From the NCBI RefSeq assembly GCF_004804315.1, contig NZ_SRXX01000006.1, forward strand, positions 127,108 to 191,107: 64,000 nucleotides of DNA, given 5' to 3'. The translations under genes and the position numbers were made by a program. Position 1 is the stretch's first letter, and each line of letters opens with the position of its first letter. The notes below the pieces were generated by a model, which worked only from the letters and a program-made list of their open reading frames with translations, was not told the DNA's origin and did not search any database. The DNA is from Flagellimonas onchidii. GTDB lineage: Bacteria; Bacteroidota; Bacteroidia; Flavobacteriales; Flavobacteriaceae. Positions 52,456 through 61,734 of the stretch are shown piece after piece.

Positions 52456-52482
52456 TTGATACACATCATTTGTCTATTTTTG
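52456..52482 (+). promoter_or_regulatory. Putative promoter of rpe-ypdA
   Basis: TATTTTTG at 52475-52482 matches TAnnTTTG and lies 22 bases before the rpe ATG. TTG at 52456-52458 precedes it with a 16-base spacer, slightly short. Confidence 0.45.
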
Positions 52483-52504
52483 TGGTAGTTTTCAAATAAC
52501 TATA

Positions 52505-53164
52505 ATGCAAGAAAAATTAGTAGCTCCTTCCCTATTGGCAGCAGATTTTGCCAACATTCAACGTGACGTCGAAATGGTTAATCAAAGTGAGGCCGATTGG
52601 TTTCATTTAGATGTAATGGATGGCGTATTTGTCCCAAATATTTCCTTTGGGATGCCCGTAATTCAGGCTATTGCAAAACACGCCAAAAAAACGTTGGATG
52701 TCCACTTGATGATTGTTGACCCAGACCGATATATCAAAACTTTTGCGGATTTAGGCTCTGATAATCTAACGGTACATTACGAAGCCTGTACACATTTGCA
52801 CAGGACCTTGCAGGCCATTAAGGCTGAAGGTATGAAAGCGGGAGTAGCGCTAAACCCCCATACTTCAGTTAAACTATTGGAAGATACCATTCAAGACATT
52901 GATTTGGTCTGTTTGATGAGTGTAAACCCTGGTTTTGGAGGACAATCCTTTATTGAGAACACTTATCAGAAAGTTTCAGATTTAAAAAATATCATTGAAA
53001 GAAAAAATTCCAAGGCCTTAATTGAAATTGATGGAGGGGTAAATGCGACCAATGCCCGAAAGTTGGTGGATGCGGGAGCAGATATTTTGGTAGCTGGAAG
53101 TTTTGTTTTCAAAAGTGAAAATCCTACAGGCACCATCAAAAACCTAAAAGAAACCATTGCTTGA
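52505..53164 (+). CDS. rpe: Ribulose-phosphate 3-epimerase
   Basis: Rpe interconverts ribulose-5- and xylulose-5-phosphate in the pentose phosphate pathway. The 219-residue TIM barrel shows APSLLAADFANI, FHLDVMDGVFVPNISFG, DVHLMIVDP, SVNPGFGGQSFI and EIDGGVNA with the metal and catalytic residues in place. The stop TGA overlaps the ATG of ypdA. Confidence 0.97.
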   Translation: MQEKLVAPSLLAADFANIQRDVEMVNQSEADWFHLDVMDGVFVPNISFGMPVIQAIAKHAKKTLDVHLMIVDPDRYIKTFADLGSDNLTVHYEACTHLHRTLQAIKAEGMKAGVALNPHTSVKLLEDTIQDIDLVCLMSVNPGFGGQSFIENTYQKVSDLKNIIERKNSKALIEIDGGVNATNARKLVDAGADILVAGSFVFKSENPTGTIKNLKETIA

Positions 53165-54126
53165 TGCAAGAATTTGATGTACTGATCATTGGAGGAGGGC
53201 CTATTGGCATTGCCTGTGGGCTTGAGGCCAAGAAAAAAGGATTCTCTTACTTGATTGTTGAAAAAGGACCGATAGTGAATTCGCTGTTCAACTATCCCGT
53301 CAACATGCAGTTTTTCTCTTCTTCGGAACGATTGGAGATTGATGATATTCCCTTTATCAGTAAAGAAGCCAAGCCTAAACGCAATGAAGCGTTGGAGTAC
53401 TATCGAAGGATTGTAACCTCTAACCAACTCAACATTCATCTTTTTGAAAAAGTTTTGGAGGTGCAAAGACAGCCCCCGTTGTTCGTTATAAAAACAGACA
53501 AGGGACAGTATTCCGCCAAAAATATTATCGTAGCGACCGGATTCTACGACCTACCTAATAAAATTAATGTACCAGGAGAGGATTTACCCAAAGTATCCCA
53601 CTACTACAAAGACCCTCATTTTTACGCAAGTCAGAAACTGGCTGTTGTTGGGGCAAGTAATTCTGCAATTGATGCTGCTTTGGAATGCTGGCGCAAAGGC
53701 TCCGAAGTCACTTTGATCATCCGAGGGCCAGAGGTAGGACAGCGGGTAAAGTATTGGGTTCGACCGGACATTATCAACCGTATTGAAGAAGGAAGCATAA
53801 AAGCGTATTATAACTCCAATGTTAAGGAAATTCGACCTACCGAACTCATAATTGATACCCCTAAAGGGGAAGTGACCTTGGAAAATGATTTTGTATTGGC
53901 CCTAACCGGTTATATGCCGAATTTTGAATTCTTGGAAAAATTGGGAATCGAATTGTCCAAAGATAATAAACGCCTTCCCAATTATAATCCTGAGACCATG
54001 GAAACCAATATCGATGGACTGTTCTTGGCTGGAGTTATCTGTGGAGGTATGGAAACCCATAAATGGTTTATTGAAAATTCGCGAATTCATGCACCTATCA
54101 TTATGGATGCTATTCTAAAAAAGTAA
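53164..54126 (+). CDS. ypdA: YpdA family bacillithiol disulfide reductase
   Basis: This 320-residue flavoprotein has an FAD motif (DVLIIGGGPIGIACGLEAKK) and an NADPH motif (LAVVGASNSAIDAALEC). It lacks the CxxC redox pair of thioredoxin reductase, which is the YpdA pattern. YpdA reduces bacillithiol disulfide in Firmicutes, and bacillithiol is also made by Bacteroidota. It overlaps rpe by one base (TGATG). Confidence 0.88.
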   Translation: MQEFDVLIIGGGPIGIACGLEAKKKGFSYLIVEKGPIVNSLFNYPVNMQFFSSSERLEIDDIPFISKEAKPKRNEALEYYRRIVTSNQLNIHLFEKVLEVQRQPPLFVIKTDKGQYSAKNIIVATGFYDLPNKINVPGEDLPKVSHYYKDPHFYASQKLAVVGASNSAIDAALECWRKGSEVTLIIRGPEVGQRVKYWVRPDIINRIEEGSIKAYYNSNVKEIRPTELIIDTPKGEVTLENDFVLALTGYMPNFEFLEKLGIELSKDNKRLPNYNPETMETNIDGLFLAGVICGGMETHKWFIENSRIHAPIIMDAILKK

Positions 54127-54199
54127 ACTACCACAAAGCCTGATTTCCTTTTTGTAATCATTTGTATTTGACACGACTAAGATTCCATACATTTATAGT

Positions 54200-54952
54200 A
54201 TGGACACATTAGCACAAGTACATCTGGCTTCACAATATTTAGCTACAGCGGGTAAAAGCTTTTTGGAACCCAAATCGGACGACAGTCACACCAATGTTGG
54301 TTTTTTTACGGAGGACAACACCCTTCGAACTTGGCATTTCGGCGAAACTGGGGCTTACTTGGCCTTTCAATATGATGACTTCTCGCTAAAGTGGGTGTCA
54401 AAAGAGAAAAGTGAAACATTTACCCTAAAGGGTAAATCTCATACCGAGATTGTGGAATGGATTTCTAAAATGGCATCCGAGTCGCAATTAGTCAAGCCAT
54501 ATTCCTATGATTTGCATTATGACCTACCCTATACCATAGACAAAGATTTCAAATTTGGACTTCCAGAAACAGATGAGTTACAAGGATTGGTTCACTTGCG
54601 GACTATATCCCAAAATGCATTGAAAGCTTTCCTACAAAAAGAAAATCTGGAGTCCGATATCCGAATTTGGCCCCATCATTTTGATACAGGAGCTTTTATA
54701 GTGTTGAACAACGGTTCTGGAAAATCCATAGGTATGGGGCTAGCCATTCCAGATGCAATGGTCAACGAACACTACTTTTATATCAGCGGATACCATGGGC
54801 ATGATGGTATTGATACTTCTTCATTTGAAAACCTTACCCAAGGGGAATGGAAAAATGATGGTTTTAAAGGAGGGGTTTTAAGAGCATCCAATATTTCAGA
54901 AAGTACAGCTATCCAATTTTTTCAAGAAGCATTTAAGGCCTATACTTCTTAA
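54200..54952 (+). CDS. Conserved-looking protein of unknown function, 250 residues
   Basis: A soluble protein without signal peptide. Noticeable parts are SYDLHYDLPYTIDKDFKFGLP in the middle and DIRIWPHHFDTGAFIVL near residue 155. The latter has a His-His-Asp pattern that might bind metal. Its layout recalls DUF5996-type proteins, but I cannot support the assignment. It converges with the barrel gene, overlapping by four bases. Confidence 0.6.
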   Translation: MDTLAQVHLASQYLATAGKSFLEPKSDDSHTNVGFFTEDNTLRTWHFGETGAYLAFQYDDFSLKWVSKEKSETFTLKGKSHTEIVEWISKMASESQLVKPYSYDLHYDLPYTIDKDFKFGLPETDELQGLVHLRTISQNALKAFLQKENLESDIRIWPHHFDTGAFIVLNNGSGKSIGMGLAIPDAMVNEHYFYISGYHGHDGIDTSSFENLTQGEWKNDGFKGGVLRASNISESTAIQFFQEAFKAYTS

Positions 54953-55527
54953 AGTGAAAACTGATATTGCAAAGACACACTACCTATAAATCCTTGCTCC
55001 ACTTCTTCTCCACTGGTTATCGCGTTGATCTCCCTTCCAAAACCAAGGGTAAGTCCAATTTGTGAACGTGTGTTTTTAATCGGCAGAAAATAGCCTCCCT
55101 CAAGCCAAGGCTGTAGCACCAAAGTATATGTGCTTCCAGAGATCGGAGCATCGGCAGGACCAATATCCGTCCAATCGATGTTAAGGCTCCATACGTCCAA
55201 ATTTAATCCTGCGATGAATTTTCCTTTTCCTGATGGGAAATGCCTCCGAAAACCTAATGAACCACCAAACCCTTCTCCTTCTTCTGTAATGTTCACATCG
55301 CTAAAATCTTTTCGATCCACAAAATTTCCACCCAACCTCAGCAGTATGGATGATCTTTCACCAATGGCGTGGTCCAAGTTTAGGGTTGGGATAATTCCAG
55401 CTGGGTAAAATTGAACAGAAACTCCAAGGTATACCGGGTAGTGAGGTGAATTCGAATCCTGGGCCTTTGCTATTGACCCACTAAGCAGAATCAAAACAGC
55501 GCATAACAAACCAACTCGTATTTTCAT
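54949..55527 (-). CDS. Outer-membrane beta-barrel protein
   Basis: This 192-residue protein has a signal peptide (GLLCAVLILLSGSIAKAQ) and alternating strands typical of small porin-like barrels: HYPVYLGVSVQFYPAG, SILLRLGGNFVDR, a C-terminal IGSVSLQYQFSL with terminal hydrophobic strand. It is the last gene of a tight operon, one base after the ATP-grasp gene. Function unknown. Confidence 0.7.
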   Translation of the reverse strand: MKIRVGLLCAVLILLSGSIAKAQDSNSPHYPVYLGVSVQFYPAGIIPTLNLDHAIGERSSILLRLGGNFVDRKDFSDVNITEEGEGFGGSLGFRRHFPSGKGKFIAGLNLDVWSLNIDWTDIGPADAPISGSTYTLVLQPWLEGGYFLPIKNTRSQIGLTLGFGREINAITSGEEVEQGFIGSVSLQYQFSL

Positions 55528-55528
55528 G

Positions 55529-56572
55529 CTAAATGATTTTTAACTGGGCTTCCAGTTCCCCGTTGGCCCGTAACATGGCTCTTCCGTCTTTAAAACTCAA
55601 ATAGGAATGTCCTTCCTTATGATTTGTAATACTAATCTCGTTGAGCATTCCCCAATGACGGGTAATCTCCTTCCATGCAAAAAACAGGGAATGTTTTGGA
55701 TCGTAAATATGGGTAGCCTCGCCTCCTGCTCCATTGATTTCGATAATACTGAAGTTTTTTCCCTTGGAAAGGTCTTCAAAAGATTTGTGCAAAACATCTA
55801 AACGACCATAATGAAAGCCTTCAATTTTAGAACAAATGGTATCAATGACCTCTAAAAGCTCCTCATTCAATCTATGGGTATCATCGATAAACTTAGCTCC
55901 TCTGGTATGGCTTCCAAAGGGAACTAGAATAAATTCCTTCCCTTTATCCAAAACCTGGTTCAGCTTAAAACCAAACTTTTTTTGTAGTGCTTTGAGCTGT
56001 AGATGACTTCTTGGGTCCTTTTTAATCAATTCCAAGATTGAACTCCTTCCATCACCAATGACGGAAAGGAATTTTTTGGAGACAATACCGGTAATCTTCC
56101 CTTTCGGTTCTCCAGGTTTTCTAACATAAAAAATCCCAACCTCATGGGTATAGGGTATCAGTTCCTGAACCAAAAAATTCTCCGGTGTTTTGGTAAAATA
56201 ATCCTGAAAAGCATCCTTGTCATGGATTTTATCCACTCCAAAAGCTTTCATACCAATGTCTGGTTTTGCTATAAACGGAAAACTAATTCCAGTTGCAAGA
56301 ACCTTTTCCAAAGCAACTTCTGGTCGTTCTTCTTTTGAAATAAAAACAGTTTTCGGAATATGCTCTTTCGGAATCAGCTTATAAATTTCCATTTTGGATT
56401 CCATGGCCATTCCCCCATTCTTCATGGACGGGTTGGCCGCATTAAAAAAGAAGAAAGAGCGTGCTTTTATGGAGTAATAAAGCCAAACCGGAAACAAGGG
56501 ATAATAAATTAACCAGAAAGGCCAATATTCCCAATGCGTTAGTTTATGCCATTTTAACCTCCAAGTACTCAT
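55529..56572 (-). CDS. ATP-grasp domain protein with hydrophobic N-terminus
   Basis: This 347-residue protein starts with an aromatic, membrane-prone segment (WPFWLIYYPLFPVWLYY) and FFFFNAANPSMKNGG. An ATP-grasp fold follows: FPFIAKPDIGMKAFGV for ATP binding, LVQELI, and a metal-binding end FSIIEINGAGGEATHIYD. ATP-grasp enzymes join a carboxylate to an amine or thiol with ATP. Substrates are unknown. Such proteins are often labelled D-Ala-D-Ala ligase, which I do not support. It overlaps the NRDE gene by four bases. Confidence 0.85.
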   Translation of the reverse strand: MSTWRLKWHKLTHWEYWPFWLIYYPLFPVWLYYSIKARSFFFFNAANPSMKNGGMAMESKMEIYKLIPKEHIPKTVFISKEERPEVALEKVLATGISFPFIAKPDIGMKAFGVDKIHDKDAFQDYFTKTPENFLVQELIPYTHEVGIFYVRKPGEPKGKITGIVSKKFLSVIGDGRSSILELIKKDPRSHLQLKALQKKFGFKLNQVLDKGKEFILVPFGSHTRGAKFIDDTHRLNEELLEVIDTICSKIEGFHYGRLDVLHKSFEDLSKGKNFSIIEINGAGGEATHIYDPKHSLFFAWKEITRHWGMLNEISITNHKEGHSYLSFKDGRAMLRANGELEAQLKII

Positions 56573-57288
56573 ATCGTAAGCTGATTCGGTGAAAAAGGAA
56601 TGGTATATTTTTTATCATTCAAAAGGTCCAAATGCTGCAAAACAGATGCGTCGGAGCCCAAAACGACCTGGGTAACACTAAAAGTTTTCAATCCAGACTC
56701 CCTATTGATGATAAATCCATTTTCGTAGTCATCATGATTATTCGAATGAAAATCAACAATCTTAGACGCTGTAATATCTTTATCTGCATTGACAAAGTCT
56801 GTAAAATGGGAGTTTCTTCTCTGAATGGCATCATCGTCATATAAGGTCACCGATGACCAAATATAATCCTCGGTCTTATCCAAAGGCTTAAAATGTTTCA
56901 GCGTTCCATCCCAACGAAGTTCAATCAATGTTTGCCCATCAAACAACACCAAAGTAAATGGTTCAACATTATCCAAATCCATTTCTTTGAGAAAAAGTAA
57001 GGGACTTGGAGCACTTATGACCTCCAATACTACTACCCCCCTACTTTTGGCATATTTCCCCGTGGATTTATGCCTTATAAAAGCGCCATTCAACAATACA
57101 GCTACCACACCATGCTCATTGAGCGCGAACCAAGTGCCGCCAGCCTTAGGGTCTTTTGGAAAAAGTACCTTGACCGAGTTTATAATCTCCTCTTGGGGTT
57201 CAAACGCGTTTGGGCGCGAAACGTGCTCATCACGGTTAGAGGTGATGAAATAGTTGTTATTTCTTGATATAAAGCTTACTGTGCACAT
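56569..57288 (-). CDS. NRDE (TANGO2-like) family protein
   Basis: This 239-residue protein has Cys2 at the N-terminus (MCTVSFISRN), followed by the name-giving ITSNRDEHVSRP and later GTWFALNEHGVVAVLLN. This is the TANGO2/NRDE pattern, related to N-terminal-nucleophile hydrolases. The bacterial function is unclear; heme or lipid handling has been proposed for relatives. It overlaps the upstream DinB gene by 13 bases and the downstream ATP-grasp gene by four. Confidence 0.9.
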   Translation of the reverse strand: MCTVSFISRNNNYFITSNRDEHVSRPNAFEPQEEIINSVKVLFPKDPKAGGTWFALNEHGVVAVLLNGAFIRHKSTGKYAKSRGVVVLEVISAPSPLLFLKEMDLDNVEPFTLVLFDGQTLIELRWDGTLKHFKPLDKTEDYIWSSVTLYDDDAIQRRNSHFTDFVNADKDITASKIVDFHSNNHDDYENGFIINRESGLKTFSVTQVVLGSDASVLQHLDLLNDKKYTIPFSPNQLTI

Positions 57289-57761
57289 GCTTCCCTGTGT
57301 TGCATAGTTGATGGTGCCACCCCAAAAGATTCTGGCAATTCTATATTGGTAAAATGATTGATTCCAACTTTGATCAGAGCATGATGGTGTATGGTATGTT
57401 CCAGGTTATACATCACCTCCCTATAATAGTTCGATTCCAAACAGGTTTCTGCCCCTCCCAATTCATAGGTCACCTTCAACAATTTATTGGGTCTTTCCAA
57501 ATTGGATTGTATGCTTTGCAGCTGAGACACGGCATAATCTACATCTTCTTCAATTCTTCGGTTACGCTCGCGCTTATCATAAGACACCTCAGCAGCGGCA
57601 TAACCTTTGATCAAACATTGGTAAAGTTCAATAATATGTCTGGTGTGCTGCCCAATTGAAGCGTTAAAAAGGACCTCACAGCAATTTGAGTAACACCCTT
57701 CGGGGAGTTGCAACAAAATTTTCTTGAATTGCTCAATAGTATCTATCGAAGATTTGAACAT
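57276..57761 (-). CDS. DinB/YfiT-like putative metal-dependent protein
   Basis: This 161-residue four-helix protein has the DinB metal-site pattern: IGQHTRHIIE near residues 37-46 and LEHTIHHHALI near residues 124-134. DinB-family proteins include thiol S-transferases that use bacillithiol or mycothiol. The metal histidines are intact. Substrate unknown. It lies five bases after the LysE-type gene. Confidence 0.85.
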   Translation of the reverse strand: MFKSSIDTIEQFKKILLQLPEGCYSNCCEVLFNASIGQHTRHIIELYQCLIKGYAAAEVSYDKRERNRRIEEDVDYAVSQLQSIQSNLERPNKLLKVTYELGGAETCLESNYYREVMYNLEHTIHHHALIKVGINHFTNIELPESFGVAPSTMQHREACAQ

Positions 57762-57766
57762 AGTAG

Positions 57767-58420
57767 TTATTGTGTTTTAAATTTAAGCCGCTTTTTGACC
57801 AATAGAAACATAAGGTAGATAGAAAATCCAAGGTACAATAGTCCCATCAATAAATTGGTCAACATGCTGTAGCTTTTATAGTTTGAAAAAATATACTTTC
57901 CGGCGAAAATGAAGACACCAAGTCCCATCAAGGACCCGATACCAATTCCTAAAATATAAAGTGAGTATGATTTTTTTGAGGTCTCCAATATCCCTTTTGA
58001 CGCAAGTACTTTGTTCCAGGTCATCCAAAAAGGAATATGCAAAGGATTTAGGGCACTCAATAAAAACCCCAACAAGAATGCCGAACTTATCTTGGGAAGC
58101 AGATTTATCCTTGATCCCACTTCAGAGATTTGGGAAGAAGCCATAAAACTGCCAACCGCCAAATACAAAAGCAACAATATCCCAAATGGGATAAGATAGT
58201 AAGATAACTTCTCTCCCAGTTCCAACTTTTCATTTCCGAAAAGGGTCAATCTTACAACAATGAGTTCCACCAATACTACCGCTATTGCAAACCATATAGC
58301 TGAAACCAAACTTTGAGAGGCGGCAATGTCAAAAGCTGTGATATTAAGAGTTCCCAAGGGCAATGCGCCCAAAAAACTCACCAGCAATCCAGAAAAACCA
58401 ATCTTTGCGTACTTGTTCAT
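57767..58420 (-). CDS. LysE family exporter
   Basis: This 217-residue membrane protein has about six helices. The N-terminus GLLVSFLGALPLGTLNITAF matches the LysE/RhtB translocator pattern. These exporters move amino acids or similar small molecules out of the cell. It heads the operon with DinB, NRDE, ATP-grasp and barrel genes. ATG 58420 gives the family-like N-terminus; a frame from 58432 adds four residues. Confidence 0.85.
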   Translation of the reverse strand: MNKYAKIGFSGLLVSFLGALPLGTLNITAFDIAASQSLVSAIWFAIAVVLVELIVVRLTLFGNEKLELGEKLSYYLIPFGILLLLYLAVGSFMASSQISEVGSRINLLPKISSAFLLGFLLSALNPLHIPFWMTWNKVLASKGILETSKKSYSLYILGIGIGSLMGLGVFIFAGKYIFSNYKSYSMLTNLLMGLLYLGFSIYLMFLLVKKRLKFKTQ

Positions 58421-58435
58421 TTTAAGGGTCAAAAA

Positions 58436-58882
58436 CTACTTGTTTTTTATTTTTTCCCAGTTTTTGTCGGCTTTAGCTTGAAGTTTTTTTGGTGATTCCT
58501 TTGTCCACAGTTTTAGGGTATTGGTACGCCCGGTGTTATAAAAAAGGTATAATTTCCCATCCCTAATTTCAAATGTTTCTGGGTTGACGCTTACTTTTTT
58601 GCCAGATTTCGCTATGGCATAAGCACAGTATCCCCCATATTGTGGAGTAAATTTAGATGGATTTGCCATGAACTTATCCAAGTTTTCCTGTGTTGAAAAT
58701 TTAAACTTGGCCCCATCATATTCAGTACTAAATTTCTTATCTCCATTACTAGCCTGTCCTTCAAAATAGGCCACTACATCATAGCCATTGACGGCAAACC
58801 CTTTTTTTGTGTTATAATCAATGGATTGGGCAAACGTTATGGAGCCCAACATCAAAAACAGTACTACAGTAACTTTTTTCAT
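58436..58882 (-). CDS. Exported YHS domain protein
   Basis: This 148-residue protein has a signal peptide (MKKVTVVLFLMLGSITFAQ). A YHS domain follows with FAVNGYDVVAYFEGQ and YGGYCAYAIAKSGKK, then a basic C-terminus. YHS domains are small and often bind metal, here possibly copper, by family analogy. The frame opens nine codons earlier at 58909, but Met at 58882 begins the signal peptide. It is 15 bases from the LysE-type start and may lead that operon. Confidence 0.87.
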   Translation of the reverse strand: MKKVTVVLFLMLGSITFAQSIDYNTKKGFAVNGYDVVAYFEGQASNGDKKFSTEYDGAKFKFSTQENLDKFMANPSKFTPQYGGYCAYAIAKSGKKVSVNPETFEIRDGKLYLFYNTGRTNTLKLWTKESPKKLQAKADKNWEKIKNK

Positions 58883-59056
58883 TCTAATAAATTGACAGTT
58901 CCTTTCCATTTTTCAATTTCCCCTTTTTAATAGTGAAAATTCTCCTATATACGATAGTATGTCTTTATGTATTGAATTTCCTTTCAAATCCGCAATAAAA
59001 AGTAATTAACAAGGTGGGCATCATTTCCCAAGAAAAGTGACAGCGGTTTTTCAACA

Positions 59057-61009
59057 TCAAATGAGATTTACATCTGCCATAACCTCCAAAACGGCGGGTC
59101 CTTTTTCCTCAAACAATGACTTCATGGCATCTTCTAAATCCGTTTTACTTTCAACTCGACTTCCCCATGCACCGCATGATTGAGCAAACTCGGCAAAATT
59201 GGGATTATGCAAATCGGTTTTCCAAACATCAAATTCACCCGCTCGCTGTTCCTTGGAGATTTTCCCCAACTCTCCATTGTTGACCACAATCAATTTCACT
59301 GGCATTTTGTATTTGACCAAAGTTGTGATTTCAGCCAAATATTGACATAATCCCCCATCACCTGCAACGGCGACAATTGGTCTACTATTCCCAACAGCTG
59401 CAAAGGCACCCATGGATGCGGGTAGCGCAAAACCGATAGAACCTAAATATCCCGACATTAAAAAATTGTGTTGTTCCGATTCAAAATAACGCCCAAAGGA
59501 ATAGGCATTATTCCCCACATCAACGCACATAATGGCATTCTTAGGGGCAAACCTTGTTAAACTGTCAAAAATGGCAATAGAGCTTATTCCATATCCTTCA
59601 TCTTCCAACAAACGTTTTGCTTTCTCTTCCTTCCAGATTTTAGTACGTGCTTCTATTTCAGGGCGTTGGTCAACAGTATTCATTTGCCCTTTCAAAACAT
59701 CTGTCAGTTGTGCCATTGTGGTTGAAATCTCTCCCCAAAGCGGAACATCAATGGCATGAAACTTACTCAAAACTAGAGGATCAAAATCTATCTGTATGGT
59801 TGGTTTTTTAGGTGTGATTCCTGTGTGGTTAGAAAAAGAGGCCCCAATAACCAATAACGCATCACTTTCATTCATAAACCAAGAAGCTATTGGGGTTCCG
59901 CTTCTTCCCAAAACTCCACAACCCAATGGGTGGCTGTCCGCAATTTGTCCTTTTCCTTTGAAAGTGGTCAATACAGGTGCATTTATGCTTTCTGCAAATG
60001 AGATTATAGCTTCCATGTTAAAACGCGCACCGTGTCCTACAATGATTACCGGACGCTTTGATGATTTTAGTAAATCGACTGCTTTATCAAAGGCTTCTTT
60101 TGGAGATGCAATCGAAAAGGAAGGCATTCTTCCCACCGGTGTCTGCGCCCGCTCTCCTTTAGGAGGCAATTGTGTCTGTATGTCGTCGGGAAACGTAAGG
60201 TGAGAAACCTCACGATTGATAATAGCATGTTTCACGGCCAAGCTCATTAATTCGGCATGCTTGCTAGCACCTTCCACCCTATGATTGAAGGGCGCAACAG
60301 ACTCAAAGGCATTTACAAGGTCCACTTCTTGAAAATTTCCTGTGCCCACAACTTGTGTGGCCACTTGCCCAGTAAGAGCCAATAAGGGTGCACGATCTAC
60401 CTTGGCATCCCATAAGCCCGTATATAAATTAGTAGCCCCTGGGCCTGCTATGGTAAAGCACGCAGCAGGTTTTCCCGTAAGTTTTCCATAGGCCGAAGCA
60501 GCGAACGCCGCTGCTCCTTCATGTCGAATTCCGAAAAATTTCAGGTCACCCTTTTCTTCCTTTCTTCGAAGGGCATCTGCAACACCCAAATTGGAATGTC
60601 CTACCATTCCGAAAACACGGTTTACACCCCAATTTACCATGGTTTCCACCATAATATCGGAAATGGTCGCCTCATGCTCCACCTCTTCCTCAACACCAAC
60701 AAAAACAGCATCGCCTTCTTCCTTCACTTCAAATGTTTTTACGCCATCGTCATATCCTCCCGGAGGCAATCCAGTGCAAGGGTCAAAATCCCATCCATGC
60801 CATGGACACCTCAACATTCCATTTTCGATAGAGCCCTCACCCAAAGGCCCTCCCTGATGGGGACATCTGTTATCCAAGGCCGAAAATTTGCCCTTATAAT
60901 GGGTTAAACAAATCCCTTGATGATTTGCAGTGACTGTTTTAACCCGTCCTTCGGGAAGGTCCTTTTTAGACTCAAGAACCTTATACCATTTAACGTTTTT
61001 TGAAGCCAT
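59057..61009 (-). CDS. Rieske domain fused to thiamine-diphosphate enzyme
   Basis: This 650-residue protein has an N-terminal Rieske domain with all four cluster ligands (Cys49, His51, Cys68, His71 in CPHQGG and CPWHGW). From residue 113 it is a complete ThDP enzyme of the pyruvate oxidase/acetolactate synthase class: catalytic Glu164 in RHEGAAAFAA, TIAGPGATNLYTG, a central domain (RPVIIVGHGA), and the ThDP/Mg motif GDGG at 550 with NN at 577-578. The substrate is probably a 2-oxo acid. The fusion is one uninterrupted frame. It ends a four-gene operon whose first gene also has a Rieske domain. Confidence 0.9.
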   Translation of the reverse strand: MASKNVKWYKVLESKKDLPEGRVKTVTANHQGICLTHYKGKFSALDNRCPHQGGPLGEGSIENGMLRCPWHGWDFDPCTGLPPGGYDDGVKTFEVKEEGDAVFVGVEEEVEHEATISDIMVETMVNWGVNRVFGMVGHSNLGVADALRRKEEKGDLKFFGIRHEGAAAFAASAYGKLTGKPAACFTIAGPGATNLYTGLWDAKVDRAPLLALTGQVATQVVGTGNFQEVDLVNAFESVAPFNHRVEGASKHAELMSLAVKHAIINREVSHLTFPDDIQTQLPPKGERAQTPVGRMPSFSIASPKEAFDKAVDLLKSSKRPVIIVGHGARFNMEAIISFAESINAPVLTTFKGKGQIADSHPLGCGVLGRSGTPIASWFMNESDALLVIGASFSNHTGITPKKPTIQIDFDPLVLSKFHAIDVPLWGEISTTMAQLTDVLKGQMNTVDQRPEIEARTKIWKEEKAKRLLEDEGYGISSIAIFDSLTRFAPKNAIMCVDVGNNAYSFGRYFESEQHNFLMSGYLGSIGFALPASMGAFAAVGNSRPIVAVAGDGGLCQYLAEITTLVKYKMPVKLIVVNNGELGKISKEQRAGEFDVWKTDLHNPNFAEFAQSCGAWGSRVESKTDLEDAMKSLFEEKGPAVLEVMADVNLI

Positions 61010-61072
61010 GTTTAGTTATGTTTTTAGTTTGTTATAGTTGCTTTCAATAAAATGAAAGTAGAAGTATACTCC

Positions 61073-61438
61073 TTATACATTCGTCTGCTCTTTTTCTGCA
61101 GATGAATGGATTTCAGTTATTTCCTTTCCCAAAAAATATCCTATCGCAATTCTTATGACGATAACAATCCCCAGTTTGGTAAGTTCATCAATATTTCTAT
61201 GAATCACGGAATCGATAATATCTGCGGCAATCAAAAAATCCAACGCCAATAATATGTACAGACCTATTTTGGAGCGAACATTTTGAGTGGCCTTAAAGAA
61301 ATCATCCTTTCTTTTCAAGGTAGTTTCAGTTTTTACCAACTGAATTAACCCCTTAGCAAAACCGTACATTAAAATTACTACACCAATGTAGCTCACAATT
61401 TCACTTAAAACAGATAATCCTTCTTTTATATGCTCCAT
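61073..61438 (-). CDS. DUF1622 membrane protein
   Basis: This 121-residue protein has three hydrophobic helices (IVSYIGVVILMYGFAKGLI, IGLYILLALDFLIAADIID, LGIVIVIRIAIGYFLGKEI). A charged loop reads RKDDFFKATQNVRSKI. This is the DUF1622 layout. Function unknown. It lies between the zinc-ribbon gene (20-base gap) and the Rieske-ThDP gene (63-base gap). Confidence 0.85.
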   Translation of the reverse strand: MEHIKEGLSVLSEIVSYIGVVILMYGFAKGLIQLVKTETTLKRKDDFFKATQNVRSKIGLYILLALDFLIAADIIDSVIHRNIDELTKLGIVIVIRIAIGYFLGKEITEIHSSAEKEQTNV

Positions 61439-61458
61439 AGTCCTTGTATTACCAATTA

Positions 61459-61731
61459 CTAAGACTTCACCCTACAGGTAGGACACTTGAATCCCGAACC
61501 ATCTATTTTTAGTCTAATACCGTCAACATGGTTTACAATGAAATCTTGAATAAAAGCATAGTTTTCTTCGTGGTTATTGACATCTACTTGTTTGTCTTTA
61601 AATATTTCCCTGAATTGTCCATCATAATCCTGTGTTCCCCAACAGTTGGGACAAACACCATCTGGAGTTTTTAAAGCTTCTCCTTTATCCTTTTTAGAGA
61701 AGTAATCTAAAATTGAATTGTATAAGCTCAT
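61459..61731 (-). CDS. Small zinc-ribbon protein, 90 residues
   Basis: The protein has two CxxC pairs, GVCPNCWG near residues 26-33 and FKCPTCRVKS at the C-terminus, far apart in sequence, which suggests a zinc ribbon or rubredoxin-like knuckle. Between them is an acidic helical part (NHEENYAFIQDFIVNHVDG). I do not recognise the family. It is three bases downstream of the Rieske-glutamate-synthase-like gene, so cotranslation is likely. Confidence 0.75.
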   Translation of the reverse strand: MSLYNSILDYFSKKDKGEALKTPDGVCPNCWGTQDYDGQFREIFKDKQVDVNNHEENYAFIQDFIVNHVDGIRLKIDGSGFKCPTCRVKS

Positions 61732-61734
61732 TAT

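Noticed and set aside
55440..55480. tRNA-like TTCGAATCC sequence
   Set aside because: It lies within the beta-barrel coding sequence and no acceptor or anticodon stem fits.
55529..56572. D-alanine-D-alanine ligase
   Set aside because: Only the general ATP-grasp fold is supported; the N-terminus and context differ from Ddl.
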